From: Nymphalis io
Taxonomy: Eukaryota; Arthropoda; Insecta; Lepidoptera; Nymphalidae
Reading direction: 5' to 3'
DNA length: 64,000 nt
NCBI RefSeq assembly: GCF_905147045.1
Contig: NC_065914.1
Coordinates: 1,054,001-1,118,000 of the forward strand
Shown here: one piece after another, positions 35,601-46,989 of the stretch
How positions within the stretch are numbered: the stretch's first letter is position 1
How the letters are laid out: every line of letters begins with the position of its first letter
Position numbers and translations under genes: made by a program
Notes under the pieces: model-generated
Seen by the model: the letters and a program-made list of their open reading frames with translations, nothing else
What the model was told of the DNA's origin: nothing
The model's database searches: none

Positions 35601-37594
35601 CCACACACTACAAAAATGTAAATATAAATACATGAAATAAAAATAAAAACTTGTATCTACCATCATCAGACTTTTGGTTGGGTCCGTCATCATTTAGATC
35701 AAATTGCGATTCCTCCTTTACTTCTGGAAAAGAAAACAATTTCAAGTTATATATGTAACTCTGGCTTAGTATCTGTGCCCCGTCTGCCTAATTATACAAT
35801 AGTAATGGAAGCAAAACAACACTCTCTTTCCACTACTCTGGGAAATTTTCTAAGTCCGTACCATAACAGCCTGTGAATGTCCCACTGCTGGGCCTTAGCC
35901 CAGGCCCTTAGGCCTCCTCTCCCTTTTTTAAGGAGAAGGTTTGGAGTTTATTCCACTACGCTACTCCAGTGTGGTTTGGTGGAATAAACATGTGGCAGAA
36001 TTTCAGTTAAATTAGACACATGCTGGTCTCCTCCCTATGTTTTCCTTCACCGTAAAGCATGAGATGAATTATAATCACAAATTAAACACATGAAAATTCA
36101 GTGGTGCTTGGCTCACTGGGCCATCTCGGCTCGGAATTTTTTTAATTATCTACTAAACACTTTAAATAGCAGTACACAATTTACAAAAGACACTGAAATA
36201 ATAATAATAGTGGTTGGTTTGGTAACTTGTAAATTGCCATCTTAACTTTAAAAAGGCGATTATTTTGAGATCACAGACATAATCATTTTATTTATTGTAT
36301 AGATTGTGGAGTTTTTTTTCACCATCTGATAAATAGCATATAAATAATTTACTATAACATTAAAATCATTAAAATTGTTTTATTCTAATGAAAAAAAAAA
36401 AACGCAAGATCCTTATACACCAATGCAAAACTCTTAATTAGACATTATTTTATTGAAAGAATATAAAAATATTCATTTATTCATGAGCCCTAACATCTCA
36501 GTGGATTGAAGAGGAGAATCTAAACCAATGATTTCTCTCATGCAATATAAACATAAATCATTTTCCAATAAGAAATATATTCAATACTCACCAGGTGCTT
36601 GTTCTAGAAACTCATCTTTGATTTCTTTATCACAGAATGTAGCTGAAATCAAATTACTTCTATTAATAAGATCCTCCAGACCGATTTCGGCCATGGTGGC
36701 CAATCTCGAGAGAGATTAGCCAATTGTACAGAACATTTTATAGTGCACAAGTATGTGTGCAAGCCTACATGACTGGAAAGAGTTCAGGCACAGGACCAAA
36801 AGGCTTTACGTGCTTTCCGAGGCACGGGAGAAACAGGAAACCCAATAGCTGGGACAGAAAAACCCAATAGATTTTTAATGGCCCAACCTGAGAACTGAAC
36901 CCAGGACATCTGCGGCCTTACTTATAGCCACTAGAACAACGGGGCAATTCAAGGCACTATCACCACCACTAAGACAGGACTATTATAAGTAAAATTTACC
37001 TTTATAATGTGTGTTATAATAGTGGTAGAATGATTGTTCACAGGACAACACTTGTTGGTGGAAGAGATATGCATCACATAACCGCGGAGCGCAGACATCA
37101 CAAATAGAAAATGCTGTGGCTATTTCTGGCATTGGTTTGACCTGCAATATAATTTGATAGAATCAACTTAAAAAATCAAATTTATTTATATCATTCTTAT
37201 AAAGACTTGATTCAAATAAAATGACAAAGTATTTTTTTATAATTTAAATAATTTTGTTTGTTATTGTATTTTGCAGTTAAATAGAGAATAATAATAATAT
37301 TCATAATACTTTATTACGATTGTAACGTTTTGTTCTGATTATGCCACCATGATTGGCTTAATTACAAATTATATAAATTGCGGTTCAGTATTGTTTTATA
37401 TCACAACAAAAGAATAAGTTAAAAATATGTTTATAGCATTAAATTATACGTACATCTATATTAAAAGCTTGTTGTAACATATTTAAATATATCTCCTGAC
37501 GTCCCTCGTAAACGCAGGATTCGCTTAAACTTTTGAATGTACCCTGAGTGTGACAACAACGACAGATACCGCTTATATTATGGAATTCAGTCAT
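32682..37594 (-). CDS. ZAD-type C2H2 zinc-finger protein (gene 2), complete, 6 exons
   Basis: Probable DNA-binding transcription factor. Exons in transcript order: 37594-37454, 37141-37000, 36642-36592, 35723-35661, 34789-34694, 33898-32682; 1710 nt, 569 aa; all GT-AG, phases 0,1,1,1,1, in frame throughout. Exon 1 is 141 nt, exactly as in gene 1. The ZAD shows C11/C14 (ICRCCHTQG) and C61/C64 (ICDVC). The linker exons (51, 63, 96 nt) carry IKDE (K103) and VKEE (K114) in a D/E-rich context. The last exon encodes 14 C2H2 fingers from C181, mostly with canonical TGE(R/K)P linkers, so sequence-specific DNA binding is likely. Finger 12 is shortened (C-x2-C-x9-H-x3-H). An open frame continues upstream past 33898 but is intronic: TTTTCAG precedes the exon. 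Tail to tail with gene 1, head to head with codanin-1. Confidence 0.9.
34480..34605 (+). repeat. Repeat B fragment in intron 5 of ZAD gene 2
   Basis: GCGCCACCAACCTTGAGAAC, TGACTCACTCACCCTTTAAA and ACCGAAACATAAAGATAC match the middle of repeat B. Both ends are missing. It lies in the 33899-34693 intron of the minus-strand gene. Confidence 0.65.
35006..35313 (-). repeat. SINE family A, full-length, with 13-bp target-site duplication
   Basis: Complete minus-oriented copy: the tail AACAGCCTGTGAATGTCCCA is at the left, the tRNA-like head (TCTTACCGCTGGGCCATCTC) at the right. TCTATAGGTGTAT flanks it at 34993-35005 and 35314-35326, a 13-bp target-site duplication. It sits in intron 4 of ZAD gene 2 and looks fairly recent. 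Confidence 0.9.
35864..36133 (-). repeat. SINE family A with B-box deletion
   Basis: Minus-oriented copy in intron 3 of ZAD gene 2. It goes from GTGGTGCTTGG straight to CTCACTGGGCCATCTCGGCT, losing about 60 bases that hold the pol III B box and anticodon arm of other copies. It should be transcriptionally dead. Confidence 0.85.
36672..36955 (-). repeat. SINE family D copy in intron 2 of ZAD gene 2
   Basis: Minus-oriented: ATTTCGGCCATGGTGGCCAA at the left, then TTTACGTGCTTTCCGAGGCA, and the tRNA-like head at the right (CACTAGAACAACGGGGCA). Matches the better-preserved copy at 55720-56085. Confidence 0.8.
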
Positions 37595-38312
37595 TTTTTC
37601 ATAATTTTAAGTATTATTTAAGCATACGACACATCTAATAAAGTTCTATGTTTTCATGTTTTAGGATATCATACACAAACTTTGATACATTACAGAAGCA
37701 AATTGACAATTTCATTTGGCAATGACAGTTATTTATTTTCCAGTTTTACGCCGAGAAAAATTTCTCTTTGCTTAATCGTTTTCATAAAGACCGAAAGTTC
37801 CGCCACCAAATGGCGAATACAATAATAATTTTATAAAAAAAACAGTGAAAATAGTTAAAAGATGTCTAATAATTATATGTAAATAAAATCAAAAAATAAA
37901 ATCACAGTGGACCGATCTTTAATCATGTGGATGTTTGCGTGAAATTGGTGGTTAATACTGTTTTATATACTTCTTGTGGTGTCAGAGACTTACGAGCGTA
38001 AGATAAGTATTTTTAGTTGTTTATTTTGACATTGTTGATGAATATTCTCCGTTTACTTAAGAAGTAAGAAGTTTTAGAAGTCCTCATACTTTTCTTACAA
38101 ATAAGGCTTTTGGGGCCTGTAGTACTGTCGTTTTAGGAAGTTACAGATTATACATGAACAATTAATGTGTCACTGACATCTGCGGGCTGCAGCGTAAATT
38201 TAACAACACAGTCGTGTCACTACTGGCAATGTCACTGTCATGGCGCTCAATGAAAAATTAGCGCGCAACTCCTTTCATCGATCGCGAATTTTTCTATTTT
38301 TATGTAGATAAA
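37595..38312. promoter_or_regulatory. Divergent intergenic region between ZAD gene 2 (-) and codanin-1 (+)
   Basis: The two start codons are 718 bases apart and point away from each other, so the region must hold both promoters unless one has a distant untranslated exon. Near the codanin side are AATTAGCGCGCAA (38256-38268, E2F-like core) and ATCGATCGCGAAT (38278 onward, DREF/BEAF-like half sites), both common in growth-related insect promoters. Upstream ATGs: 38240 (23-aa frame ending one base before the codanin start) and, on the minus strand, 37602 (ATG AAA AAA TGA overlapping the ZAD start). Factor matches are by eye only. Confidence 0.5.
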
Positions 38313-41300
38313 ATGCCTGAAACAATAATTCAAAGTGCTATTTCGGGAGAGTTAGATTGGGATTTATTATCTAAATGGTTAAATAATGAGTCAATTGAGG
38401 TAAATAATCTAGTAAAGCTTAAAATTTATTACTCGTTAGAAATGTGTTTATATTTTTTGTTTAATATTTCAGGCTGCACCGGAAGACTGTATCTTATTTT
38501 GTTCTAATAGAAATGAATTTGTTGGATTCTTTCTGTCGTACCTCAGGAATCAGACTGAGAGGTGAGTTCGAATTTTATTTAAATGTATAATTAATTTACT
38601 ATATTCACAATGAATGTTATTTGACTCTAACTTCATTCATATTATCTAAATAGCAATATGTATATCTGATCATAACAGACAGGTCAGTAATGTTATTGAA
38701 TAATTTATAAGTGTTTTATAAATAGAAAACTTGATGTTTAGCAATTATAATTAATATCATTAGTTCAATTAAATTAGAAAGAGATGGTATTATTAATTAT
38801 AAGTTACACTGAATGAATAAATAAATGATTGTAATTTCTAACGGATCTAAGTGATAGTGCCTTAGAAATATTTTAATTACATTTTTCAAGCGACAAAGTA
38901 AACCCAACGTCAAATGTGCAGTTCCTAACCTTACTTTTTTAACCTTTCACGCCAATCTCTTAACTAACTTGACAAGGAAGTCTTTGCTTCTGCTACTTTA
39001 ATAAAATATATATATGGATATCTCTTATAGATTAATAAATATTACAAAAGCACTTATAGATCACCTTAAGAATAATCTGTAGTTTCCTCTAGTTTTGATA
39101 TATAGCAAAAAATGTTTACAAGAACCAATGCTTATTATAATATATCTGTTATATTGACCATAATCTCAGGCCACAGCTGCATGCTTTATAACCAGCTTAT
39201 AAAGGACTCTTACGACATAACCCATAAACCAACCTCATATAACTAATATTTATGGAGTCTTCTTTCTGTTTATTCACCAGCTGTTTTGTTAAGGTAAACT
39301 AAAAAAAACAGGTGCACTAAATAAGTATGGGTGGGTATAAATTTTAATTAATATAAACCAAAGGCCTAGTGGTAAGAATGCGTCAATCTTAAGCGATGAT
39401 TGTGGATTCAAACCTGGGCAAGCACCACTGAATATTCATGTGCTTAATTTGTGTTTATAATTCATGTGCTTGACGGTCAAGGAAAACATTGTGAGGAAAC
39501 CTGCATGTATCTAATTTCATTGAAGTAATGCCACATGTGTATTCTACCAACCCGCATTGGAGCAGCATGGTGGAATAAGCTCCAAACCTTCTCCTCAAAA
39601 TGGAGAGGAGGCCAACAGCAGTGGGACATAAACAGGCTGTTACTGTAAACCTAAGGCTACATGACAATTGTACAATGTTAGTTACAAAAGTGAATTATAC
39701 TATTTACAATATTAATATTGATGCATTGGTATGGTTCGATCATACAATGGAACAAAGCTGGTTGATATGGTGGTTTTCATGGTGCCACTGCGGTAGGCTT
39801 AAGGGTTGCATAGTAAAAATGATCAACACATAAACTACAAAATTTGGACACAAATTTTTCTTAACAGACTAAAGTTACATAGAATGAAACTCATACAATG
39901 ATATTACATGTATGTAGCATGTTTTTCCATGTTGCATGTTGCGTGCATGTTCCAAATTACATATAGGCATATGTGAAATAAAGAAAAGGTGTAAGTTTTA
40001 TACACAAATATATTATCTATAAACTTATTTAGGCGACTTTGTACCACATCAAGAAAAGTACTTGTGAAACATCACTATAGACCACTCGTATTTGATTATG
40101 TCATATGTCTTTATAACATATTTTAATTGTATATATATATTATTATAGTAATATTTAATGGAGTTGGAGAATTAATATTAATTATACACATTTACAGCAT
40201 ATTACAGACAAACAGCAATGCCTTGTCGATCCCACAACACCAAGGTACACCTGAGAAATCCCTTGGTCAACGCAAACACCACAGATCAGTTAGTGAACCA
40301 ACGTGTGACAATGAAAATTCCAATGACAGTCTCATAGTAAAATCTGACAGAAAAACACACGAATCTCCAAATAGGGAGAGAAAGAAACCTGGTCGACGAG
40401 TCAAAACGAAGCTGTTCCCGGAGGATAAAAAAGAACATAATGTGTCTTTATCGTCTGATGAATCAAGACTCAGCACCGGGGTTGAGAGACTCATCATATC
40501 GAGTACTCCATTGAAAAATACCTTCAAACCAGATTACTCCAATTTACCTTCGAGTAGCCCTGTCACACCTCAATCAAGATCGTTCAAAGAATTCGAAAGG
40601 TGTGACACTCCACGCATCAGTAGGCATTCCAGGTCTCAGGAGAAGAGTGTCAGCTTAGCGGATTACTTAGTCAATGTCCAATCAAAAAGTTCGAAAAAGA
40701 GACGGTCGAAAAATACGTCGAATGACGACAGCGAAACGAAAATGGACCTGGATTTGAGCAATTCGGAAATATTTCCCGAAATCGGTGCAAGGAAGTCCAG
40801 TTCGCTGAAGTCTGAACGACGCAGAATCAAACCGACGAATATCGATAGAAGCAAAAAAAGCTGCTCGTTAAATAGCTTCACATCTGAGACGTTTCAGCAA
40901 CCATCGCCTCTAGCGCTCGAGGAAAACTTAGCCTTCAAACCGAAATTACAGCCTAAGGAGCTGTCGAACGGCATCGAGGTCGAGCGTAATATTTTAAAGC
41001 AGGAAAGACAGAAATTGATGGAGAAATTTAACGTTCTGAACACGTCACTATCACCAAAAGTTACAACGCCACAGATAAAAGTAACCCAGAAAGATTTATC
41101 TGAAAGAAGTTTAAGTTATGTCGAGGCTGATCAGAGTAAAATCGCATTTATTGAAAAGATCGATATATTAATTGATATTTATAATGTTTTACTAAATAAT
41201 AATTTAATATTAAGCATAAATACGGAAATATATTTCTTAATAACGATCCTGTTGTCGAAACAGTTGGACGAAGACTGTAAGATTTCTGAATCTCAATTAC

Positions 41301-44300
41301 AGAATAATTTGTACGAATCGATTTTAAAACCAATTCACAATAGCACGTATTTCGCCGTGAAATCATTATGGCATCAACGGGCAACGTTAGAAGTGATACT
41401 AGACAAGAATTCACTAAAAACACTCGGCGAAAATAAGAAAGTACGAAGTTTCTACCCGGACTTGGCGAAGTTTCTCCTAAACTCGTACGGGTTGAAGTGC
41501 GAGGCGGAGTCCAACAGCGACAGGTCCAAAACGAGCGAGAGTACAGGCTCGAACGGCATGGTTTGCTTCAACCACGAGACGGATAATTCAGAAAACTTCC
41601 CATCGATACTGAGTTTCCAAAATTTCAAAAAGCAAAGGGACATGTTTTACGACATATTGAGGTGAGTCCGACTTATATCATAAATGCGAAAGCGAGTTTG
41701 CGGCGGTAATCGATCGTCGACGTCGCCGCCTTTAAAAATAATAAAATATCAACATCACCATAGAAAAATATAACAAAGATATATAAATAAACTAAAATCC
41801 CGTTCCCGATAGAGTCGATCGAAAGCCCTAGATAAGTCCCATGATATAGACGCGCCCACGGCATGTAGCGGTTTCCCTCGGCAGGTGGTACGCGTCGGGC
41901 GGCGGCGGCGCGGCGCTGCGCACGCGCACGCGCGCGCTGCTGGCGCTGGCGGCGCGCGCGCACAACCACGCGCACCTGGCCGCGCTGCTCACGCGCCTGC
42001 TGCTCGACGCGCCCGCGCCGGTCGGTGCCCCGCGCTCTGCGAACGCCCGGCCCGGCTGTGAGCCGACCCTACTACAACGTTTGCTCTTGCAGGAGTCGAA
42101 GCTGAGTAAACTCCGGCGCCGGCTGACGTGCCCGTCGGCGACCGAGTCTCATCGCTTCCCGCGTTTCTCCGATAAGGAAATGTTTTACAAGTAAGTCGCA
42201 GCTTCGAGTATCGAGCGATGCGGTCCTTCGTGCCGGGGCTTCTGCTTTGAAGAGCCCAGATAATTCCCCGTGTGGGGAATAATCTGGGCTGTTATACTAT
42301 ACTGTTTTCATCCTTGGGCTGGCGCCCCTGGGTACCTGGTCCTTCCCCTCGATTCGGTTGAGCTGCCAGAGTGACTTAGCTTTCTTTTTGTGCGTTCGCC
42401 GCTGAAGCGAATTTCATCCACGGAGCGTGAATGCTGTTATCCTATTAATTTACATGCGTCGAGGTCATTACTTGCAGGTCGAGGAATGATCTTCGTCCAA
42501 ACATTTATTAAAGTGCTAAAATAATGGCGTTTTTAAACTCGGAATGTACAGGTTTGTTACTTCGAGGCCCACTACGCTACAGTTACCCCCCACTTTGACA
42601 ATAAAAACAATAATTAAACTGCCTTATTGATAGTTAAAAATGTACGAAATTTAAATTTTTTAAATTCTCAAGAAATACCTCAGACCTAAGAGGAATCGGC
42701 GAACGAAACCCTGAGTTTTTTTTAATTATGGTAATGAATAAAATGAATTAAATCAAAGTATAAAAATGGTATTCGAGAAGTCCTATAAGCACTTTTGAAT
42801 CGTCGTGTAATGTCATGATAACCAACTAGGTTTTTTTTTCTATATATAATTTTTCCAGAGAATTTATAATGTACGCAGAGAACGAGAGCTTCAGGGTGCA
42901 TTTGAAAGACGCGCTCGCTTCAGAAATATTGACCCTGGACACGACGGGCATTAGCAACGAGTCTTGTAAGTTTACCATCAGCCCCTGTTCGTTCACTGTT
43001 GGACATATGTCTCTTATTTATATATACACATACATGGCAAATAGGTTTAGGTTTAAAGATTATTTATTCCCATAAAGGCAATTACATCACTTACATGAGA
43101 ACACAATTGAAGAAAAAATACAAACAATTAACAGACATTCGGTGTCGTACTTACATTTTTCAATAAAGAAAATAACACACAAATCATCAAACACAATTTG
43201 AAATAACACACAAAACATCACCACGATTTGAAAACCACCCTGATTCCATTCTACATACTCAGACAGATATTTTTGTAATAATGTAATGAGACAGTCGCTT
43301 TTTGAATATATCGAACGAGTCAATATTTTTAATGTCTGAGGGTATCTTGTTATAATGAAAGACTTGTAATTCCTTTTTCAGCAAATAGGGCTGACCTTAC
43401 AAGGGAGTATCTAGTTTTATCTAAAAAGTTATGTCTTCTGTCCAAATTCCTTGGATACTTAACATCGTTACCCTACGTACAGACGTCCGTAGATATTCTG
43501 TTGAAAAGTGGAACTCAGCGCGGTGATAATTACATGGAAGACATATTTGCAGCGCCGAAGGAGAAAATTTTGGAAAATTGCATCGCGTTACGGAATTATG
43601 TAAGTTTTTAATTAAAATAGAAGCTATTTATGTAGGGTTCTACTAAGAGTACCGCTTTTGGAGTACTGCTTTTGTTTATGTTAAGTTTCAAGTAGTAATA
43701 GGGCAATGAAAACACTGCAAATGTGTTTCTTTAAAGAAAAATAATGACCAGTTTTAAAGTTTTCTTTGATAATACTAAATAGATAGTTTATACCCTGTTA
43801 CAGAGCCAACCTACCATAGATTTGAATGGAATTTTAAGAACAGCCATAGAGAATGGCAGAATGACAATAACTATACCATGGATAGTGCACTATTTGTCGA
43901 TGCTCGACTACACCACGCTACGGGTTCAATACTATCAAAACCTTCTCAATCTACTCTTCTATATTTACGAAAAAGTATTAAAATACAACGAATTTATGAA
44001 GAAGAACACCGTCATATACATGAAATCGATTCTCGGCTGGCTATTCGACTTGCCGCATTTCCCCCAGGAGTTTTTTAGCCACAAACGAGATGCCACGCTC
44101 AGCGTCGCGAGAGATGGGTTCGATTCGTGTGACTTGATCGACGAATCGATTCTATTCGAGCTCTGCCCCTTCCTGAAGGACGTCAACGTGCTGCTCTCCA
44201 CGTCGCGAGTCAATCCCGAGAAGGAGAGCTTCAGACACATAACGCCCGTCAGGCTGACCCTGAACACGGAAGACAGGATACGGAACAAGGAGAAGGAGCT

Positions 44301-46985
44301 GCAGGTACGTCGCGCCCGAAGCGTATCGGGTCGCACATCTTGACATTCGTCGCCGACGTACTCAATGTCAAACGAAACGAGGTCATCCCCGGACCGGGCG
44401 GAGTGACCAGTGACCCGTGACCAGGATAATCATTAGCGCCCCGTTCGATTGCAGTCTCGCCTCGAGGAGGAGCTGCTCCGCAGCCAGCCGTCGTCCAGCC
44501 GGCGCGTGCTGGAGCTGGTGACCGAGCGAGTGTGCTCCGCCGCCGTGCGCGAGCTCGCCGCCGCGCTGGCCGCCGCCCGCAGCGCCGCGCGCGCCGCCGC
44601 CGCCGGCCTCGTCGCGCAGCACGCCGCGCGGGTGAGCGGGGGGGGGGGCGTCGCGCAGAGACAGAGCAGGGGACTGCTATGAACTTCTTAATTGAACTTT
44701 TACTCGTGTCGTCAACACAGTATCGTATCCCTCCAGGCCACCCTCATTCCCGCGCTGCAAGCAATGTACGCAGAGCACCTGGACAGGCTCCGCTCTGAGG
44801 CCCTGGAGTCCTGCAAGACCCTCGCCCGCAGTCGGATCTCGTCCGCGCTGACGGCGCTGCTGCCCATGTCGCCCGCGCCGCTGCACGCCGTGGCCACTAG
44901 GACCTGCTACAACAGGCTGAGCAAGTGGATTAATGACCACTGGAACACCACGGGTGAGTGGATAGAATTAAATGATAAAAATTGAAATAAAACGAGAATT
45001 AAAGAAGATAATAATAAAATGAAAAAAAAAAGAATTCAAGGAAGAATATCTCTTTTTTTACTCTTATCTGTGTCTCTATTTTTAAATATCATGAAAAACG
45101 TTCCAACTCGATCAATAATTAGCCAATTAAACCGCAGCCGTGCTGTGCAAGGACATAGAGCAGGAGGCGTGGTCGCTGCGCGTGTCGCCCGACTCCCCCC
45201 CCGCGCTGCCGGCGCCCCCTGCCGACCTGCGCGACCTGTGCAGCCCCGCCGCCGCGCTCATCGCACTCAAGGTACTTATCCTACTTTTATCTATTAGTCG
45301 AACGGCGTCTTCTTAATTATAATATATACATATTTACAATTTATAATAATAAAACATTACACGGTACTTTTCAATTCTAGAAAAAAAATAACCATTTTTG
45401 TATTTTTTTTTATAATGATTTTTTCTTGGTTCCAGGAACAGACCTGCCTGCTGCTCGACGGCGAAGACATCCCGCCCCCCCGCGCGGTGCTGCGCGCCTG
45501 CGCCGCCTGCTGCTCGCCCGCCAACGTGTTCAGCCGCCCACCCACGCAGAGAGCCATCCTGCAGATGTCCATTGACTTCTGTATTGTTTATGGTGAGCCT
45601 TTCGGAGATTACCTGTCCTTTTGGCCGATTTCGATCACGGTGGCCACTTTCAACGGCAAATAATCGACGTAGTAGACGCAGACATATCCGACGTGACATG
45701 GAGAAAGCTAAAGCATAGGACCAACGGCTTTTGAGAGTATTAAACATCATTTTCACGAAGTTTTCAATTCAATGTCATGAAATTACACTTATATTTATAT
45801 ATATATATAATTAATATGATTGTGAAAAATGTCGCCAGTGAGCAGGAAGACGATGAAAATAATGGAGGTGTTGCCCGACCTGCACGAGCTGTGGAACACG
45901 TGCTGTCCGGACCGGCCTCAACACGACGAGGGGCCCGAGTCCCCCGAGCGACGACCGGACCTCTCGCCCACGGATGACTACGACGACAGGGCCCCCACCC
46001 CGCAATCTGATGAAGACGGGAAGACTGCAGAAGTTATCGGTAGGTTTTGCAATCTTAGTTGGTGGTAGAGAGGAGAAATATAAGGTTTGTGCAGGCCCGT
46101 CTAGGAAGGTACCACACGCTCATTACATATTCTATCGCTAAACAGCAATGCTTAGTAATGTTGCGTTCGGTGTGAAAGATCAGTGAGCCAGTGTACTGCT
46201 GCTGCTGGGCATGTCTGAAGACATCCTATCTGATTCGTCAATCCTCAAGGTTTTGTGTCAAACGCAACCACTGAGCACGTTTTTCTAATGTTATCTGACC
46301 GTCGGCCGGGTGAGCTCCAGGCCTTCAGCCCGTGTCCACCTTGACCCTAATCTGACCGGCCGTGCCCGCAGCCCCCCCGGCGCGGCTGGACACACGCACG
46401 GAGCCCCGCTCGGAGAGCGAGGCGCTGCTGGAGCTGTTCTCGCGCGTGGTGTGCGCGCGCAACGTGCGCGTGCTGGGGGCGCGGGGGCCGGCGTGGGCGG
46501 CGCTGGCGCGCGTGCTGCTGTTCCTGCTGGCGGAGCGCTACCTGGCGCCCGGCGCGCTGGCCGAGACCTGCCTGGCGCTCTACTCGCAGGACTGGCCGCA
46601 GGTACGCCACGTACTTAAACTGTATTCATTAAAGCAAATATCCTCGGTTCGCATCCAGCGTTAAACATGAAAGATACTAAATTTTAACAATGATTACATA
46701 ACTAACGAAAATCATACTGAGTTCGACACTGCCTGAAAAGATGGATTATTACGTTATTATTATTTTATTCGTTCACGTATAAAAGGTACATTGCAATTAT
46801 AAACACTACTTCTTATACTAATCTGCATATATCCCTTATACTTCCAGGATGTGCTGACGAATCTCTCGACGTGCATGAAGACGGTCTCGGCGGGCTGGTC
46901 GAGCTCGTCGGGGGGCAAGTTCACGCTGTTCTTGGACTTCCTGGCGGACTACTGTAACGATATGGACTTCGAGATAATCGAGTAG
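38313..46985 (+). CDS. CDAN1: Codanin-1 ortholog, complete, 15 exons
   Basis: Codanin-1 (fly discs lost) binds the histone chaperone ASF1 and restrains histone H3-H4 delivery; human mutations cause dyserythropoietic anaemia type I. Exons: 38313-38399, 38473-38561, 40198-41661, 41885-42020, 42093-42190, 42859-42965, 43382-43599, 43804-44304, 44455-44631, 44737-44953, 45138-45271, 45436-45592, 45839-46039, 46372-46601, 46848-46985; 3954 nt, 1317 aa, in frame at every junction (human about 1230 aa). Evidence: SEIFPEIG (residues 248-255) followed by basic RRRIKPT (266-272), like the ASF1-binding B-domain; ETDNSENF...FKKQRDMFYDILRRW; SKLRRRL; EFIMYAENESFRVHL; LSKFLGYLTSLPY; TIPWIVHYLSMLDY. Residues 59-340 are Ser/Lys-rich and probably disordered. 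Exon 4 and exons 9-14 are very GC-rich. The weakest points are donor GTCGGT after exon 4 and the choice of exon 13 acceptor (45838), made on phase. Confidence 0.95.
39358..39650 (+). repeat. SINE family A in codanin intron 2
   Basis: Plus-oriented copy, from GGCCTAGTGGTAAGAATGCG to AAACAGGCTGTTACTGTAAA. Near-identical 12-mers TAAACCAAAGGC (39354) and TAAACCTAAGGC (39647) flank it as a probable target-site duplication. The rest of the 1.6-kb intron (38562-40197) shows nothing recognisable. Confidence 0.85.
42253..42290. repeat. Near-perfect 17-bp hairpin in codanin intron 5
   Basis: Left arm 42253-42269, loop GTGT (42270-42273), right arm 42274-42290; arms pair at 16 of 17 positions (one A-A mismatch, 42262/42281). 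The stem is C/G-rich at both ends. No open frame. It lies in intron 42191-42858. Confidence 0.85.
43060..43379 (-). mobile_element. Fragment of a non-LTR retrotransposon (LINE), 3' end of the RT ORF
   Basis: On the minus strand about 43379-43270 reads LQVFHYNKIPSDIKNIDSF then FKKRLSHYIITK, resembling the conserved C-terminus of LINE reverse-transcriptase proteins (N-x-L-P-x-x-I-K...SF-x-x-F-K). Stops and frameshifts follow (EYVEWNQ is in another frame), so it is a dead fragment. It fills much of codanin intron 6 and stops just before exon 7. Confidence 0.6.
45600..45745 (-). repeat. SINE family D remnant in codanin intron 12
   Basis: TTGGCCGATTTCGATCACGG, GGTGGCCACTTTCAAC and CATAGGACCAACGGCTTTTG match the minus orientation of family D with heavy divergence. 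Confidence 0.5.
46065..46205 (-). repeat. Repeat B fragment in codanin intron 13
   Basis: GTGCAGGCCCGTCTAGGAAG, GGTACCACACGCTCATTACA and TCGCTAAACAGCAATGCTTA match repeat B in minus orientation; the other end is missing. Confidence 0.65.
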
Positions 46986-46989
46986 TGAA

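Noticed and set aside
40127..40197. Upstream extension of the big codanin exon starting MYIYIIIV
   Set aside because: It is intron: TTTACAG precedes 40198, and joining from exon 2 at phase 2 gives an in-frame protein starting at 38313 with a codanin-like N-terminus.
44383..46618. Arg/Ala/Gly-rich frames on both strands (e.g. 44383-44622, 46310-46618)
   Set aside because: Off-frame readings of GC-rich codanin exons; their composition follows from the GC content, and splice phases support the codanin frame.
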